This document shows positions 36,044 to 45,813 of a stretch of DNA of 64,000 nt, piece after piece. Source of the stretch: Hondaea fermentalgiana (taxonomy: Eukaryota > Sar > Bigyra > Thraustochytrida > Thraustochytriidae); the NCBI GenBank assembly GCA_014084085.1, contig NPFB01000071.1:46035-110034 (forward strand), read 5' to 3'. Every line of letters begins with the position of its first letter. Within the stretch, counting starts at the first letter, position 1. The notes beneath the pieces were generated by a model. It was not told the DNA's origin. It ran no database searches and worked only from the letters and a program-made list of their open reading frames with translations. A program made the position numbers and the translations under genes.

Positions 36044-36574
36044 CTTTCTGTTCATGCACCCCATCGATTACTTTGAGCTAATTTCTTCTTTTCCCACCTT
36101 CCTCCTCCTTGAATGGTGTACTGCAAAATCACAGCTTGGACTTTGCTTCCTTCTCGAGAAAATGTTTAGACTTGAAGCCAGAGAAGGAGAATCGTTTCTT
36201 GTTCGTCTCTTACTCGTCGCTGTTTCCGAGCAAGCTGGCAAGATTCTGGTGGCCTTCATGACATGGAAATGGCGGGGAAAGAAGGACAACAACTTTAGGC
36301 TGAGCGCCGAACAATTCTGTTTCCTTTCTCAATTTATACCTTTGAATTGCCTTCGGTGGAGCGAGACTGAGAATGCTCATAGTCCCTCAAGTGAAGCGTT
36401 GTCGGACCCCACTCGGGGAAAACGTCCTTCTCAAATCTTCAAGGATGAATGTTCTCTGGAAAATGGTGTCGCATTTGTATCTTGATGGAAATTTGAAACC
36501 GATTCTCGACAACAAAGGGAAAATGTGTTTTGAGAAAATATGACTGTGACACAGACTCCACAACCCATATCCCT
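36044..36574. other. Convergent 3' interval
   Basis: Between the ends of the U-box-like and LamG-like genes. A 155-codon plus-strand frame overlaps the upstream gene's last codons in another frame and has no recognisable content. I treat this as untranslated sequence. Confidence 0.5.
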
Positions 36575-38965
36575 TCACTGGCACTTGGGTACACTTGCCA
36601 GCATCGAAAGCACGCGCGCATTGAGTGCTCTTTCCTCAGCAGACATGAACTTGTCATTCCCTACAGCGGAATATTGGGACGCGCACGCTTTGTCTAGAAT
36701 TTGGTCGGCAAGTTCCTGTCGTAGACGCTCTTGTTTTTGGAGGTATCTTCTGTGACTTTGCAACTGATCGGCACGGTACGACTCCATTTGAATCTGAATG
36801 CGAAGCTTTTCTGCCTGAAGCTCGGCATCGCGCGCTTGTTGGCGGGCTTCTTGACGCGCATCTGCTTCGCGGCGAAGTTCTTGAGCATACTCGTTGTTCA
36901 CTCGCTGCCGACGCGCCGTCTCGATACGCGAAGGATCTTCAAAGGCCCCAAGGAGTTTCACGTCCGCCAGCCTTTCCTGAAGGGCTGTTAGACGCCGTTG
37001 CTCCATCGCTTCAAGCATGTGAGTGCGCATCTCACGCGAGATATTTTCGATGTAACGCGAATTCTGCGCTCGGCGTGCCTGCTGTTCTTCTTTCCACGCT
37101 TGAGCTTGAATCAAGACTTCGTGCGCGAGCTCCTCATTTCTCTTTTCCTCACTTTCGCGCTGGGCAGCCTTTTCGCGTATCTGCTCATCAAGCCAAGACC
37201 GCTGCAGGCTCTGACGTGCTCTTGCTTGCTGAAGCTGGCCTTGGATGTCCGGACCGAGTCCAGGAATCGACGCGTTGGATGTCATGATGGACGAGGAGAG
37301 AATTGAGCCCCATTCGTTCTCTGGTCGTGGATACGGCGGCGCGTCTCGATTGATGTCGGGATTGACAAAGGAAGTCGGGTCGCGTACGGCCGTGTGCATG
37401 GCTACGCCATGCAAGAACCCCACAAAGCCATGCTCGCCAGCGACAGAGCCTTCCTTCGTCGCTCGTGGCGAACTGCCGAAAAAGAGAGGGTAATTATTGA
37501 ATGCAATGCGCTGGGTATCGCGCGCAGAGTAACTCGCGTCTAGTTGACCATTGATGTAGAGAAGGGCGTGAGAGCCTGTGAGCATCAAGGCGACGTGGGA
37601 CCAACGGCCATGACGCAGTTGTGCAGTCGATCTAAAGCTTTCTGTCGCCGTTTGCGTGCTAAAATCGAGCACACCCCCTGGAGAGCGCTCTTCTGTCCAC
37701 GATGCAAGAGCAAGGTGCACCTGTAACCTGCCTGTTGCGCTGTCGAGCATCAATGTGGGTGTGCAGTTGCGCCGCTGGCCGACAACGGGACAAGTCCCGC
37801 GCAAGCTCGCCCGACGCTCAAGTGTCCCAGGGAGAATGGCTTGCTCGTTGTTCGTCGCAAGTCCTTTACAAAAGACATAACGCCAAGTGGACTGCTCCGC
37901 GGAGACGGCTAAGAGCGCATTACGAAAGCCAAGGTCAACCCGCGCGGTGCGCAAATGTCGGTCAGCATCCTGATCCAGCACAGGGAGGAGCCAAAGTTCA
38001 AGCGCCATGGGCTCGTTGTGCTCGATGCGATCTACCGAGTCATGAAACTGGGACTCGACGAGCAACCGACTTCCGTTGAAAAAGGCGGTCTTCTGCAAAA
38101 TCTGAATTGGGCAACGTGTAGGATTCGCCTCAAAGGCGATATCTTGAGCGTCCATGGACATGTTTGATTCGGTTGTAGGCTCGTGCTCACGCTCCTCTGT
38201 GAATTCTCGCACCCTTACATCCTTTGTCTTACGCTGCCGAACTTCATGTAGCGAGTCATCGACCAAAACATAGCTGAGAGACGGGTCGTGTGCGCAAACT
38301 CGTGGTTTGTTCTGTTCGCGTTCGAGAATGCCCTCGAGCTTGGCACGTCGCGCGTCCGAAAGTCTTCCGGCGCCTCGCTGCGGCTTCGCCTTGGAGGTCT
38401 CCTCTCTGCCAGTGCGAGACCGACGGGGTCGTCGCGAGCGCTGGGCCCGTTTGTCGCGTGTTGCTCTTGTTGTTGATCTTGTTGTTGTTGTTGTTGTTGT
38501 TGGACAAGGCTTCATCTTGTGGCCTCGACTGTGAGGTGGTGGCGCTCCGTGCGGCTCGCTTTCTCGATTTGCCGGTTGCTCCTGCATGTTTGCCTGCCTG
38601 CCTGCCTGCCTGCCTGGTGCGCGTGGCCTTCGTCTGTCCAGCTTCGCGATCATAGTGCTTGGGTCCTTCTTGCTGGACAATGCCGAGTCCAGTTCCTGCG
38701 TCCATTTCTTGCGTCCCTTGCATTTGTTCTCACTCACTTCCAAATTCCACGTTCTCAAAGGTGTGCACTTTGCCCTTACTGGATTGGCTTTTGTTCCTTC
38801 AAGTTGCTCCGCCACTTGATGGAACTCTAAAACAGTGCGAAATTCTTCGTTTATCTGCAGCCAGTTGGAGCCAGCTGCTGCGCAAAGCAATATTCGGCTC
38901 AAGGTCGAACTTTCCTTCAGCGTGCAAAATGAAAAGACCACTGGCCTGACCAACGCGCTCTCCAT
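36575..38965 (-). CDS. LamG/concanavalin-like domain plus long coiled-coil protein
   Basis: 796 aa from the ATG at 38965; the real start may be internal, because the first ~200 residues are weakly protein-like. Part of that region is encoded by simple repeats: a GRQAGRQA run from a CCTG tract and a Thr run from a GTT tract. The middle (about 300-540) looks like a LamG_3/concanavalin A-like fold: ALELWLLPVLD, then LQVHLALASW, GRWSHVALMLTGSHALLYIN, GQLDASYS and FFGSSPRATK. The C-terminal ~220 residues are Gln/Arg/Glu-rich heptad-like coiled coil (EERNEEL-type repeats, ARQEARQQARDAELQAEKLR). No signal peptide or membrane segment is evident, so the lectin-like fold is probably intracellular. Protists use LamG-like/coiled-coil combinations in ciliary proteins, but that role is inference. 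Confidence 0.65.
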   Translation of the reverse strand: MESALVRPVVFSFCTLKESSTLSRILLCAAAGSNWLQINEEFRTVLEFHQVAEQLEGTKANPVRAKCTPLRTWNLEVSENKCKGRKKWTQELDSALSSKKDPSTMIAKLDRRRPRAPGRQAGRQANMQEQPANRESEPHGAPPPHSRGHKMKPCPTTTTTTTRSTTRATRDKRAQRSRRPRRSRTGREETSKAKPQRGAGRLSDARRAKLEGILEREQNKPRVCAHDPSLSYVLVDDSLHEVRQRKTKDVRVREFTEEREHEPTTESNMSMDAQDIAFEANPTRCPIQILQKTAFFNGSRLLVESQFHDSVDRIEHNEPMALELWLLPVLDQDADRHLRTARVDLGFRNALLAVSAEQSTWRYVFCKGLATNNEQAILPGTLERRASLRGTCPVVGQRRNCTPTLMLDSATGRLQVHLALASWTEERSPGGVLDFSTQTATESFRSTAQLRHGRWSHVALMLTGSHALLYINGQLDASYSARDTQRIAFNNYPLFFGSSPRATKEGSVAGEHGFVGFLHGVAMHTAVRDPTSFVNPDINRDAPPYPRPENEWGSILSSSIMTSNASIPGLGPDIQGQLQQARARQSLQRSWLDEQIREKAAQRESEEKRNEELAHEVLIQAQAWKEEQQARRAQNSRYIENISREMRTHMLEAMEQRRLTALQERLADVKLLGAFEDPSRIETARRQRVNNEYAQELRREADARQEARQQARDAELQAEKLRIQIQMESYRADQLQSHRRYLQKQERLRQELADQILDKACASQYSAVGNDKFMSAEERALNARVLSMLASVPKCQ

Positions 38966-39061
38966 CCCACGATCTAGAGCCCAGTCCCGCGCCAAGATAG
39001 CTAGCTAGTCACTGCCTGCAGCCATGAAGAAAACGGCCGAAAGAATTTCGGCGAATCCACC

Positions 39062-39073
39062 AGGCCTAGGCCT
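39062..39073. promoter_or_regulatory. AGGCCTAGGCCT motif near the LamG-like start
   Basis: Two overlapping copies of the recurring motif, 97 bp upstream of the LamG-like ATG. Function is inferred from recurrence only. Confidence 0.3.
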
Positions 39074-40131
39074 TGGAAGAGAGACAACTTCAAGGCAAAC
39101 TGCCACGATGCACAATGGCAGATGCTGACTCCTTTGTGCTGGCGGGGGTCTTGAAATCGGCCAATCCTTGCAGTTGATCGCCTTCTTTGATTGCTCCGAT
39201 GAATCGGAGAGCGACAAATTGAATCGATCGAAGGCATGCCCATTTTACAAAGTTAATAATCATGCTCGGCGGTCACGATTGCTGGCTATACCTCGTCGGC
39301 AGCGGCTGCGGCCTTTGATCATCATCGGTCCATGCTTTACTCACCACAGCCACAGCTTAAGCTACAATTAATCGCCTGCAGCTGCTGCTGCTGCGATCGA
39401 TCGTCTACTCGCCGCTGCCGTAGTGCCGCTGCCGCTGGAAGAATGATGTTTCTCATTGAATGTCTATGCCATATCACGTGCGCGTCTGCCGCGAGCCCCA
39501 GCCGTGGCCATCGCCTCGTCTCGCGCGGCCTCGGCAGACGAGGGCCCCGGCCGGCTCCAGACAGGTCTTCTTCCCGTTCAGCCTGAGCGCGGCAACCTCC
39601 TGCGCGGGGCAGCCCAGCCCAAGATAGCCCAGAGCACCCCAGCTCTTACAAGTAAATGGCCGCCGCTGCGGTGAGAGCCAAGGCAGCTGCCAGCCGCACC
39701 GCCGTGCCGACAACGCACCTCCCCCCGTTCAGACCAGGTCCGTCCATCGTAGAGGGGACGGAGGCCGACCGCATCGATCGATCACGACGACCTGCCGGGA
39801 AAAGATCTGCCGCCCCTGCTGACTGCCTGCGCTGCGACTCGACAACGACAGAGGCCGCACACGGAGTCCAAGGCACGAAGACACCGTGACCTCAGCCAGC
39901 CAGGCAGGGGACCTCAAGTGGCCACAGCCGGCACGGCCATCCCGTCCCATCGCACCAGCCGGCTGCCGAACGGGTCGCTCCCCCGCGGAGCTCGCTCGCT
40001 CGCTCGCTCGCTTGCAGTAGTCTCGTCCGCGCCTGTCGCCGTCGCTGTCGCTGTCTCTGTCGCAGAAGTGGATCCGGCAGGGCAAGGCGAGCCTGAGAGA
40101 AGTGGACCTCAGTGTCTCTGTGCGTTCGTCG

Positions 40132-40201
40132 GTTGCTTGGTTTGCTTGCTTGGTCTGCTTGATGTGCTTGCTTGCTTGCTTGCTTGCTTGGTCTGCTTGG
40201 T

Positions 40202-40240
<39 letters not shown>
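40132..40240. repeat. TTGC tetranucleotide microsatellite
   Basis: About 110 bp of TTGC units with a few TTGG/TCTG interruptions. Its opposite-strand translation is a cysteine/leucine/alanine or Lys-Gln-Ala-Ser ladder, which is why several spurious frames appear here. Confidence 0.9.
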
Positions 40241-40241
<1 letters not shown>

Positions 40242-40986
40242 CCACGAGCGAGCGAGCGCCTCTGGCAAGCCGACTGGACGAGGACCAGAAGTCGTGTTCT
40301 CGCCTCGTCGTCAAGTACTATTGGAGTCCACGAGAATCGATTGGACTAACTTACTTCCTGTGCTCACTGCAGCCACAAGAGGAGAGTAATCTGCGGAGCA
40401 AGCGGAGTCCATTGAACGACTCGATTGACGGCAGCGGGCGGGCGGACTTGACACACAACTTGATGTGAGTTGGCCGCTCTCCTCTCCTCTCCTAACTGAT
40501 GGATGTGAAGGCGGGGCGTCTCTTCCTTCTCTCCTCGCGTTGTCCAACGCACTGCGTCAAAAAGCAGCAGCAGCTGGGAGAGCGGAGCGAAGCAAAGGGC
40601 AGAACGCCGCCAAACAAAGCATAAAAGCAAAAGCAGACAAGCAACGCCGGCAGCGACGCGAGCGGGCGCGCAGTTCTGCAGAGGTCGCCAGCCTCGCGCG
40701 GCCTGCTGCTGGCGAGGACGAGCGGGCCTTCTTCTCTCTCTGCGGCGCCGTGGCTACGCAACCGGCGTCGATCTTGTGGCGCAGCGCGTGCAGCAAGGTG
40801 CATCAACAGACGTCTTGAGGCATTGGCATTGCCATCGGCGTTGGCATCGGCGTTGGCACCGCAGAAAAGACAGACGTCCAGCCGTCCATACTTCCAGACA
40901 GTCGGTCTTCGGTAGCGCGTGGGCGAAGGAGGGCCCGCTTGCCGGCATCCAAAACCCTTTTCCTACCTTCTCTTCGCGTGCTCAGA

Positions 40987-42396
40987 ATGGAGGGCGGCAA
41001 GAGTCCCATGTTCAGGCAGCGCCAAACACGCGACGGAAATGGCAGCTTGCTCGCGATGGCGAGCATGAAATGGAGTATGCACATATTCGTCGCCATCATG
41101 CTTGGTATCTGCATCCTGTACAACAGCCTGAGCGGAGAACCAGTGTCGAATGAGCGCCTCAGGAGCATCGAAATTGAATTCAACGCAGAGGTCGACGTCG
41201 AGCAAGGCGGACCTCGACCCGGTAGAGCAGAGCAACTGAGGCTGCGACTCAAGGATGATCCCTTTAACTTTCTCGTCACGGACGACGAATTGGAGGCCAT
41301 GTCGCTCGAGCAGGAGGAAATCGATGAAGAGGGCCTCTTGAGTAACTTCGATGAGCTTCTCGAGGACGAGGGCCAGAGAACCGATGCAATTTTCGAGCCT
41401 CCTCCTCTCTTCTCGAACGAAGAAGAGGGTCGCCTCCGCGAGGCCAGCCTCAAGGCACTCTTTGGTGTAAACGACCCGGAATTTTCCATGTTTACGCAAA
41501 CTGAGAAACCACCGAGTCTGTACCTTCTTAAACTGCACAAAGTGGGTGGCACAAGCGTTGCCTTGGCGCTTAAAAACGCTTCTGTACATTACAATTTGAA
41601 CGAGTGCGACAAACTGAAGTCGTGCAAACGCGACCACCACAAGGAGATCTTTTTCCAGCACAGCGAAAACACGGGTGCCATCGACAGAATTTTTCCCGGG
41701 ACCGCTCTCGTCACTCTTTTTCGCGAGCCCGTGAGCCACTTTGTGAGCAAGTCGACTTGGATGTTCAATCGCAAGTACTTTACGGAGTACCCGCTAAGGG
41801 CATGCGACTACTCGGAAGCAGTCGGCGATAAGCCACCTTTGCTGCGAGAGATGAAGTTTGTGTGTCACGACGACGCGGTGCGCCACAACGCCACCCTGAG
41901 TCAATTCCTCGAGCGGGTAGAAAAGGTGTCGCGTACGGAATTGAAATGCGATGAGTCGTGTTACTCGATCACGCGACCTTCTTCGAAAGAGCCCTCCGTT
42001 GCCATTCAACAGCTGACAGACTCGTACGCGCTCTACACCACCACAGAGCACCTTGACGAGTTTCTTGTGCTCTTGGCGCTGCGATTCGGTTGGTCTATCG
42101 ACACGATGATCTACGAAAAGTGCAAGGATCAAGGAGAGGCCAAAATCTCTCCCCGCGATCTTGTGGGCGAGCACGCCTGGGCTCTGGAGAAGATCAAGCG
42201 TCTCACCAAAAACATGAACGGTGTGTACGAGCATGCAAAGAGTAAATTTGAGTCCTTTGTTGGTAAGCTTGGGCCTGAGTTTCCCAAGCTTGTTGCCATC
42301 TTCAAGGAGCGTGTGCGGGCGTTTCAAGAGCATGTGAGAGCGAGCAAGAAAAACCCAAAGCGCTGGAGGCGTCATAAAAATGTGCTCATGTGCTAG
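40987..42396 (+). CDS. Type II Golgi sulfotransferase-like protein
   Basis: 469 aa from the ATG at 40987; the upstream frame opens at a TTG. A short cytosolic N-terminus is followed by one hydrophobic anchor (about 34-50, MHIFVAIMLGICILYNSL). An acidic stem runs to about 170. The catalytic part begins with LYLLKLHKVGGTSVALAL, Lys182 region, matching the 5'-phosphosulfate-binding loop of carbohydrate sulfotransferases. LVTLFREPVSHFVSKSTWM at about 240-258 matches the 3'-phosphate-binding block with Arg and Ser. Such enzymes use PAPS to sulfate galactose, uronic acid or hexosamine on extracellular glycans. The acceptor cannot be named. The C-terminus is Lys/Arg-rich. It is divergent from the LamG-like gene and near glycan-modifying genes. 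Confidence 0.78.
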   Translation: MEGGKSPMFRQRQTRDGNGSLLAMASMKWSMHIFVAIMLGICILYNSLSGEPVSNERLRSIEIEFNAEVDVEQGGPRPGRAEQLRLRLKDDPFNFLVTDDELEAMSLEQEEIDEEGLLSNFDELLEDEGQRTDAIFEPPPLFSNEEEGRLREASLKALFGVNDPEFSMFTQTEKPPSLYLLKLHKVGGTSVALALKNASVHYNLNECDKLKSCKRDHHKEIFFQHSENTGAIDRIFPGTALVTLFREPVSHFVSKSTWMFNRKYFTEYPLRACDYSEAVGDKPPLLREMKFVCHDDAVRHNATLSQFLERVEKVSRTELKCDESCYSITRPSSKEPSVAIQQLTDSYALYTTTEHLDEFLVLLALRFGWSIDTMIYEKCKDQGEAKISPRDLVGEHAWALEKIKRLTKNMNGVYEHAKSKFESFVGKLGPEFPKLVAIFKERVRAFQEHVRASKKNPKRWRRHKNVLMC

Positions 42397-42635
42397 CACC
42401 TCAGAGTTGACCCTTGTACATTTCCTTTTCCATGTTGTTCCCCTTACTTACACAAGAAGAGAAAGGAAGTAGAACAGAAAATTTTCAAAATTATTTCGCG
42501 CTTAGTTCGCCTTTGGCGGGCACTATTTTCCCTGGATTGAAAGACATAAAGCCTTTTCTTTAGTTTTCCATCTTCTTCAAAAACCCGGTGGGCGTTTGCT
42601 TTTTCAATAGATCGATTCCTTCTTTACTATCTTTG
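42397..42635. other. Convergent 3' spacer
   Basis: 240 bp between the sulfotransferase-like and thioredoxin-like stop codons. Nothing but AT-rich untranslated sequence is seen. Confidence 0.5.
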
Positions 42636-43403
42636 CTAGTCCTGGTGAGGCCGCCGGGGGGGCGCCTGTGCAGCGGGATCAGAGTGGAGACCAGACTTGT
42701 TACCCTCGCCGAGAAAGAAGAAGATGCCAGAGGCCATCATTGTCGCTACGATGACGGCCAGAAAGCTTAGAAAAAAGACCACAAACCAAGCAAGCGAATT
42801 GGACAACTTGAATTCACGCTGGATGTGGTCATGCGCATCCATCACGCGCATACCGACGCCAGCTACAGCTCCTTTAGCGCGACCTACAGGGCCGAGCGGA
42901 TCAGCAAGCGTCGACATTGCTTCGCCATGCTCAGCCGGATTCAAAGCAAAGCGCTCCAGCATGACCTGGGTGCGGTGGCCGTTAAAGACATACGTTTTCT
43001 TGTCACGGATGGCAAAGATCGATGGGAACCCGGACACACCAAATCGGAGCATGAGAGCAAGATTGTCAGGCCCGTCCACTTTTCCCACGCGAACATCTCC
43101 TTTGAGGGCAGTGGCGGTGGACTCGAAAATAGGTTCCAGCCTTTTGCAGTGTCCGCACCAAGGCGCATAGAACTCGAGTAGCCATGGCTCATCAGATTGA
43201 ACCACTTTCGTCTCGAATTCGCGATGAGTGATCGTTTCGACAGCGCTCTCGCCCGTGGCCACAGGCTTCGAACCTGCTGACTTGGCGCTTTTCCGCGCTT
43301 CTACGGCCACGAGAAGATCTCCCATTTGCAGAATCATGAAAAGCGCCAAGGCAAGCATTGACCTTGCCAGACAACTTTTGTTGCGAAGAGTGGACCTCTG
43401 CAT
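42636..43403 (-). CDS. Transmembrane thioredoxin-like protein disulfide isomerase (TMX-like)
   Basis: 255 aa; the first in-frame ATG is at 43403, although the open frame runs to 43742 from a TTG. A hydrophobic N-terminal segment (SMLALALFMILQMGDLL) serves as signal peptide. The thioredoxin domain has LEFYAPWCGHCKRLEP with active-site CGHC at 83-86, the usual PDI motif. A conserved cis-Pro follows in SGFPSIFAI. A C-terminal membrane helix (AWFVVFFLSFLAVIVATMM) and a short Pro/Gln-rich cytosolic tail complete a TMX-type layout. It should catalyse disulfide exchange in the ER lumen. The tail shows no KDEL; an Arg-Arg pair near the end may retain it. Confidence 0.92.
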   Translation of the reverse strand: MQRSTLRNKSCLARSMLALALFMILQMGDLLVAVEARKSAKSAGSKPVATGESAVETITHREFETKVVQSDEPWLLEFYAPWCGHCKRLEPIFESTATALKGDVRVGKVDGPDNLALMLRFGVSGFPSIFAIRDKKTYVFNGHRTQVMLERFALNPAEHGEAMSTLADPLGPVGRAKGAVAGVGMRVMDAHDHIQREFKLSNSLAWFVVFFLSFLAVIVATMMASGIFFFLGEGNKSGLHSDPAAQAPPRRPHQD

Positions 43404-44373
43404 CTTCGCAGAAAGTTTGCCGCGTCTCGTTGAGACGTTTCCTCCGAGCTGCTCAAAGCGGAAGAGCGCCTGCGGAGCTGTTGCCTGGAATGCTTTGGCC
43501 AACGAATTGCCGGCCGGTTGCCTTGGCAGTCCTCGCTCAGCCTTGCTGAAGAACCCTGGAAAGCTATCCTGATCTGAGCGTACCGCACGCTGCGGCCTGC
43601 GACCTGCTGTTGCTAGCGGCTCAGCTTTTCGCGGCCAGGCTCGGCGCGCGTGTTTGGTTCTGTATACACACGAAGGAAAATTGTTTTGAAAACAAATCTT
43701 GTTTTCACTTGTTCTGAAGTGCTGCCGACCAATGCAGCGCAACGACGAGCTGCAGCTACTATCGCGATGAGTGTCTAGCGTAGTGGAAATTGAGGCGAAT
43801 GACCCGGTTACACCTGGCTGACTCTCTCAGAAAAACGATGCCATTCTTCTTTTGATATCTTTTTCTCTCCAACCGGCGATCAACAGCAAGTTCAACAAAT
43901 AACAACGAACATCTGCGCTACGTGTAGTCACGATCGTTGGGTTCCCTCAAATTAGGTGCTCAAGGTATGTGGTGAACATAGCCAATGTTGGAATCCTTTC
44001 GCCGTTTGCCGACGGTGGTGACATTGACATTTAGCGAAGTTTTGAGAGAGACCTCTTGTTCAACTTGAGAGAAAATAAAAAGACCAATTATCCGCACTAC
44101 GCAGCGTGGACAAAACAATCTGACACTCGCAATTCAATAGGCTTGCCAGCTGCCTGGCTGGTCGAAGATCCCACCAGCTAGCTCGATAGTTCTTCAAGTT
44201 GTCTGCGGAGCTCTTTCTCGTAGTCGACTTTCGAGATATTGCGACCATGAATGGTATAAATTTTAGTCAAGTTTCTCGAAAAGCAGACTATTTTTGCAGA
44301 GCAACACCTCCTCGGCTACGATCGCGAGAGGCGTGACGGGTAGCAAGCGACGCAAGCAGGCCCTGGGCTTACG
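43404..44373. other. Divergent promoter interval (TMX-like / CS-domain)
   Basis: From about 44065 on, the sequence is the upstream part of the inverted duplication shared with 61664-61880. A TATAAA lies at about 44258. 43404-44060 holds no recognised feature. Confidence 0.5.
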
Positions 44374-44976
44374 ATGGCAGACGTTGAGGGCGAGTCCGTG
44401 GAGTCCGGGATGTCCGAGCTAGATTTGGGCAGCGCGGAGGACTGCAAAGACAGCTCGCGAACCGACAACAACAATGAAACTAGCGAAGCAGGCGAGACCG
44501 CCGCGGTCGACAACGGCGAGGCTCAAAACGCGCTCCAGGAGAATATCAGGCGCAAGGGCAAGAATGCGTACTATTATGCGCACGCGTCTTCGCGTGAAAC
44601 AGTAAAGAACTATGGTGGAGAACCACCGCGCATCGACCCTACCGAAGCCGAAGATGCCAACCTTCCTCGAAAGAAGATCAAGAACGTTGTCAAGCGCTAC
44701 AGCTGGGCCGACGGAAAGAAAACTGTGAAAATTTACGTTCCGACGGAGGACTTGCTACCGAGTCAAGAGCCGACCGACGACAACGTCGAGCTGGAATGGA
44801 CGGAGACCTCGCTTACGCTTCAGCTCAAAGACATGAACGGCAAGGACTACGAGCTGTGCCTTCCAGTGCTTCACAGCGAAATTAGCAACGCCTCGCATAA
44901 ATGCAAATCGGACTCTGTAGTGGTCACGATTCGCAAAGTTACAGAGGTGTCGTGGTACCAGCTGGTCAAGAAATGA
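44374..44976 (+). CDS. CS-domain cochaperone-like protein (intact copy)
   Basis: 200 aa. An acidic Ser/Glu/Asn-rich N-terminus (1-60) precedes NAYYYAHA and a basic linker. A CS domain (p23/SGT1/CacyBP fold) follows at about 105-195: VVKRYSWADGKKTVKIYVPT, then LTLQLKDMNGKDYELCLPVL and the C-terminal strand VVVTIRKVTEVSWYQLVKK. CS domains bind HSP90 or client proteins; the YSWADGKKTVKIYV opening is diagnostic. The NAYYYAHA block recalls calcyclin-binding proteins. It is convergent with the E3 ligase, as in the second copy. It should act in protein quality control in the cytosol, but the specific partner is unknown. Confidence 0.87.
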   Translation: MADVEGESVESGMSELDLGSAEDCKDSSRTDNNNETSEAGETAAVDNGEAQNALQENIRRKGKNAYYYAHASSRETVKNYGGEPPRIDPTEAEDANLPRKKIKNVVKRYSWADGKKTVKIYVPTEDLLPSQEPTDDNVELEWTETSLTLQLKDMNGKDYELCLPVLHSEISNASHKCKSDSVVVTIRKVTEVSWYQLVKK

Positions 44977-45288
44977 AGAGGAGCACAACATCAAGGGCCG
45001 CTTCTCTGAGAACAAACACGGCAAGGGGACGGTTCAAAGACTTCATTTTCTTTCACTCGCACGAATTGAGCCGGCTTGCCTACATTTTTCTCTATTGCTG
45101 CCTGCAAGCCCGGTGCGAAACCTCACACAAAAACTTTAAAGACTGCCCCCATTCCCTCCTTTCACACCGTAGGCTACAGAAATGAGTTGCAAATGTTGAC
45201 GCAGGTAGTTGTGCTTGATGTTAGCTCTTGAAATAGTTACTGCCCGGACTTTGGAAGTTTGGTGCATGCTTGATATCCCGATGATTTG

Positions 45289-45312
45289 TAAAGTGGATTA
45301 TAATCCACTTTA
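45289..45312. repeat. Subterminal 24-bp perfect palindrome of the transposon
   Basis: TAAAGTGGATTA followed directly by its reverse complement, 12 bp inside the left end of the element. It may be a transposase-binding site or cruciform. Confidence 0.8.
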
Positions 45313-45813
45313 GAACCTTTGGAAGGTGGTGCATCTAAAAAAGAATGTTGTATTGTGGATTAAGGGTGACATTAAGTACCCTGATTTTGCCCGTTTCTAG
45401 AGTCTCTTGCCCTTCCACGTCTTCGCGTTTGGAGATGACACTGTGTCTGGTTGCTCAGTCTTGCCCTAGGTGCCACACGAAATCGGCCCAAGGTTGTGCA
45501 ACAGGTAGTTTACCTTTTTTCGAGGATGGCAAAGTCGCTTTGCCTGCTGCCCTGCCCGACAATTAGTTTGCAGGCTATTCAGGGCGCGTACGCAAGCCCG
45601 CGGCTGCGTACAAGCAGGTTGCTTGCGCTGGTGAACTAGGCCGAGTGGCCCAGGGGCCTAGCCCACCGGCGCAGCAAGCACCACGCTCAGCACGAGCAGC
45701 GAAGACGGCATCATCGTGGAGCCTGTGATCTAACCATCAATCTAACCATCGCAACCTGGCCGAGAGCGCAGGAAACGCGACGCAACGTAGTACCTGAAGG
45801 ATCGATAGAAGCC

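Larger units (their letters stand above)
38966..40986. other. 2-kb low-complexity divergent promoter interval
   Basis: Separates the LamG-like gene (minus) and the sulfotransferase-like gene (plus). It holds AGGCCTAGGCCT at 39062-39073, CTGCTGC tracts near 39380-39390 and GCTCGCTCGC near 39990-40012. A GTCGCTGTCGCTGTC tract lies near 40035-40065, and the TTGC microsatellite is listed separately. The many small open frames are repeat translations. No gene is supported. Confidence 0.55.

Noticed and set aside
36018..36485. 155-codon ORF overlapping the end of the U-box-like gene
   Set aside because: Overlaps real coding sequence in another frame and has no domain; more likely 3' untranslated sequence.
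40132..40240. CRISPR-like or satellite array
   Set aside because: Uniform 4-bp units without spacers; an ordinary microsatellite in a eukaryotic genome.
39729..40349. ORFs of 140-180 codons on both strands around 40 kb
   Set aside because: They are translations of the TTGC microsatellite and GC-rich flanks.
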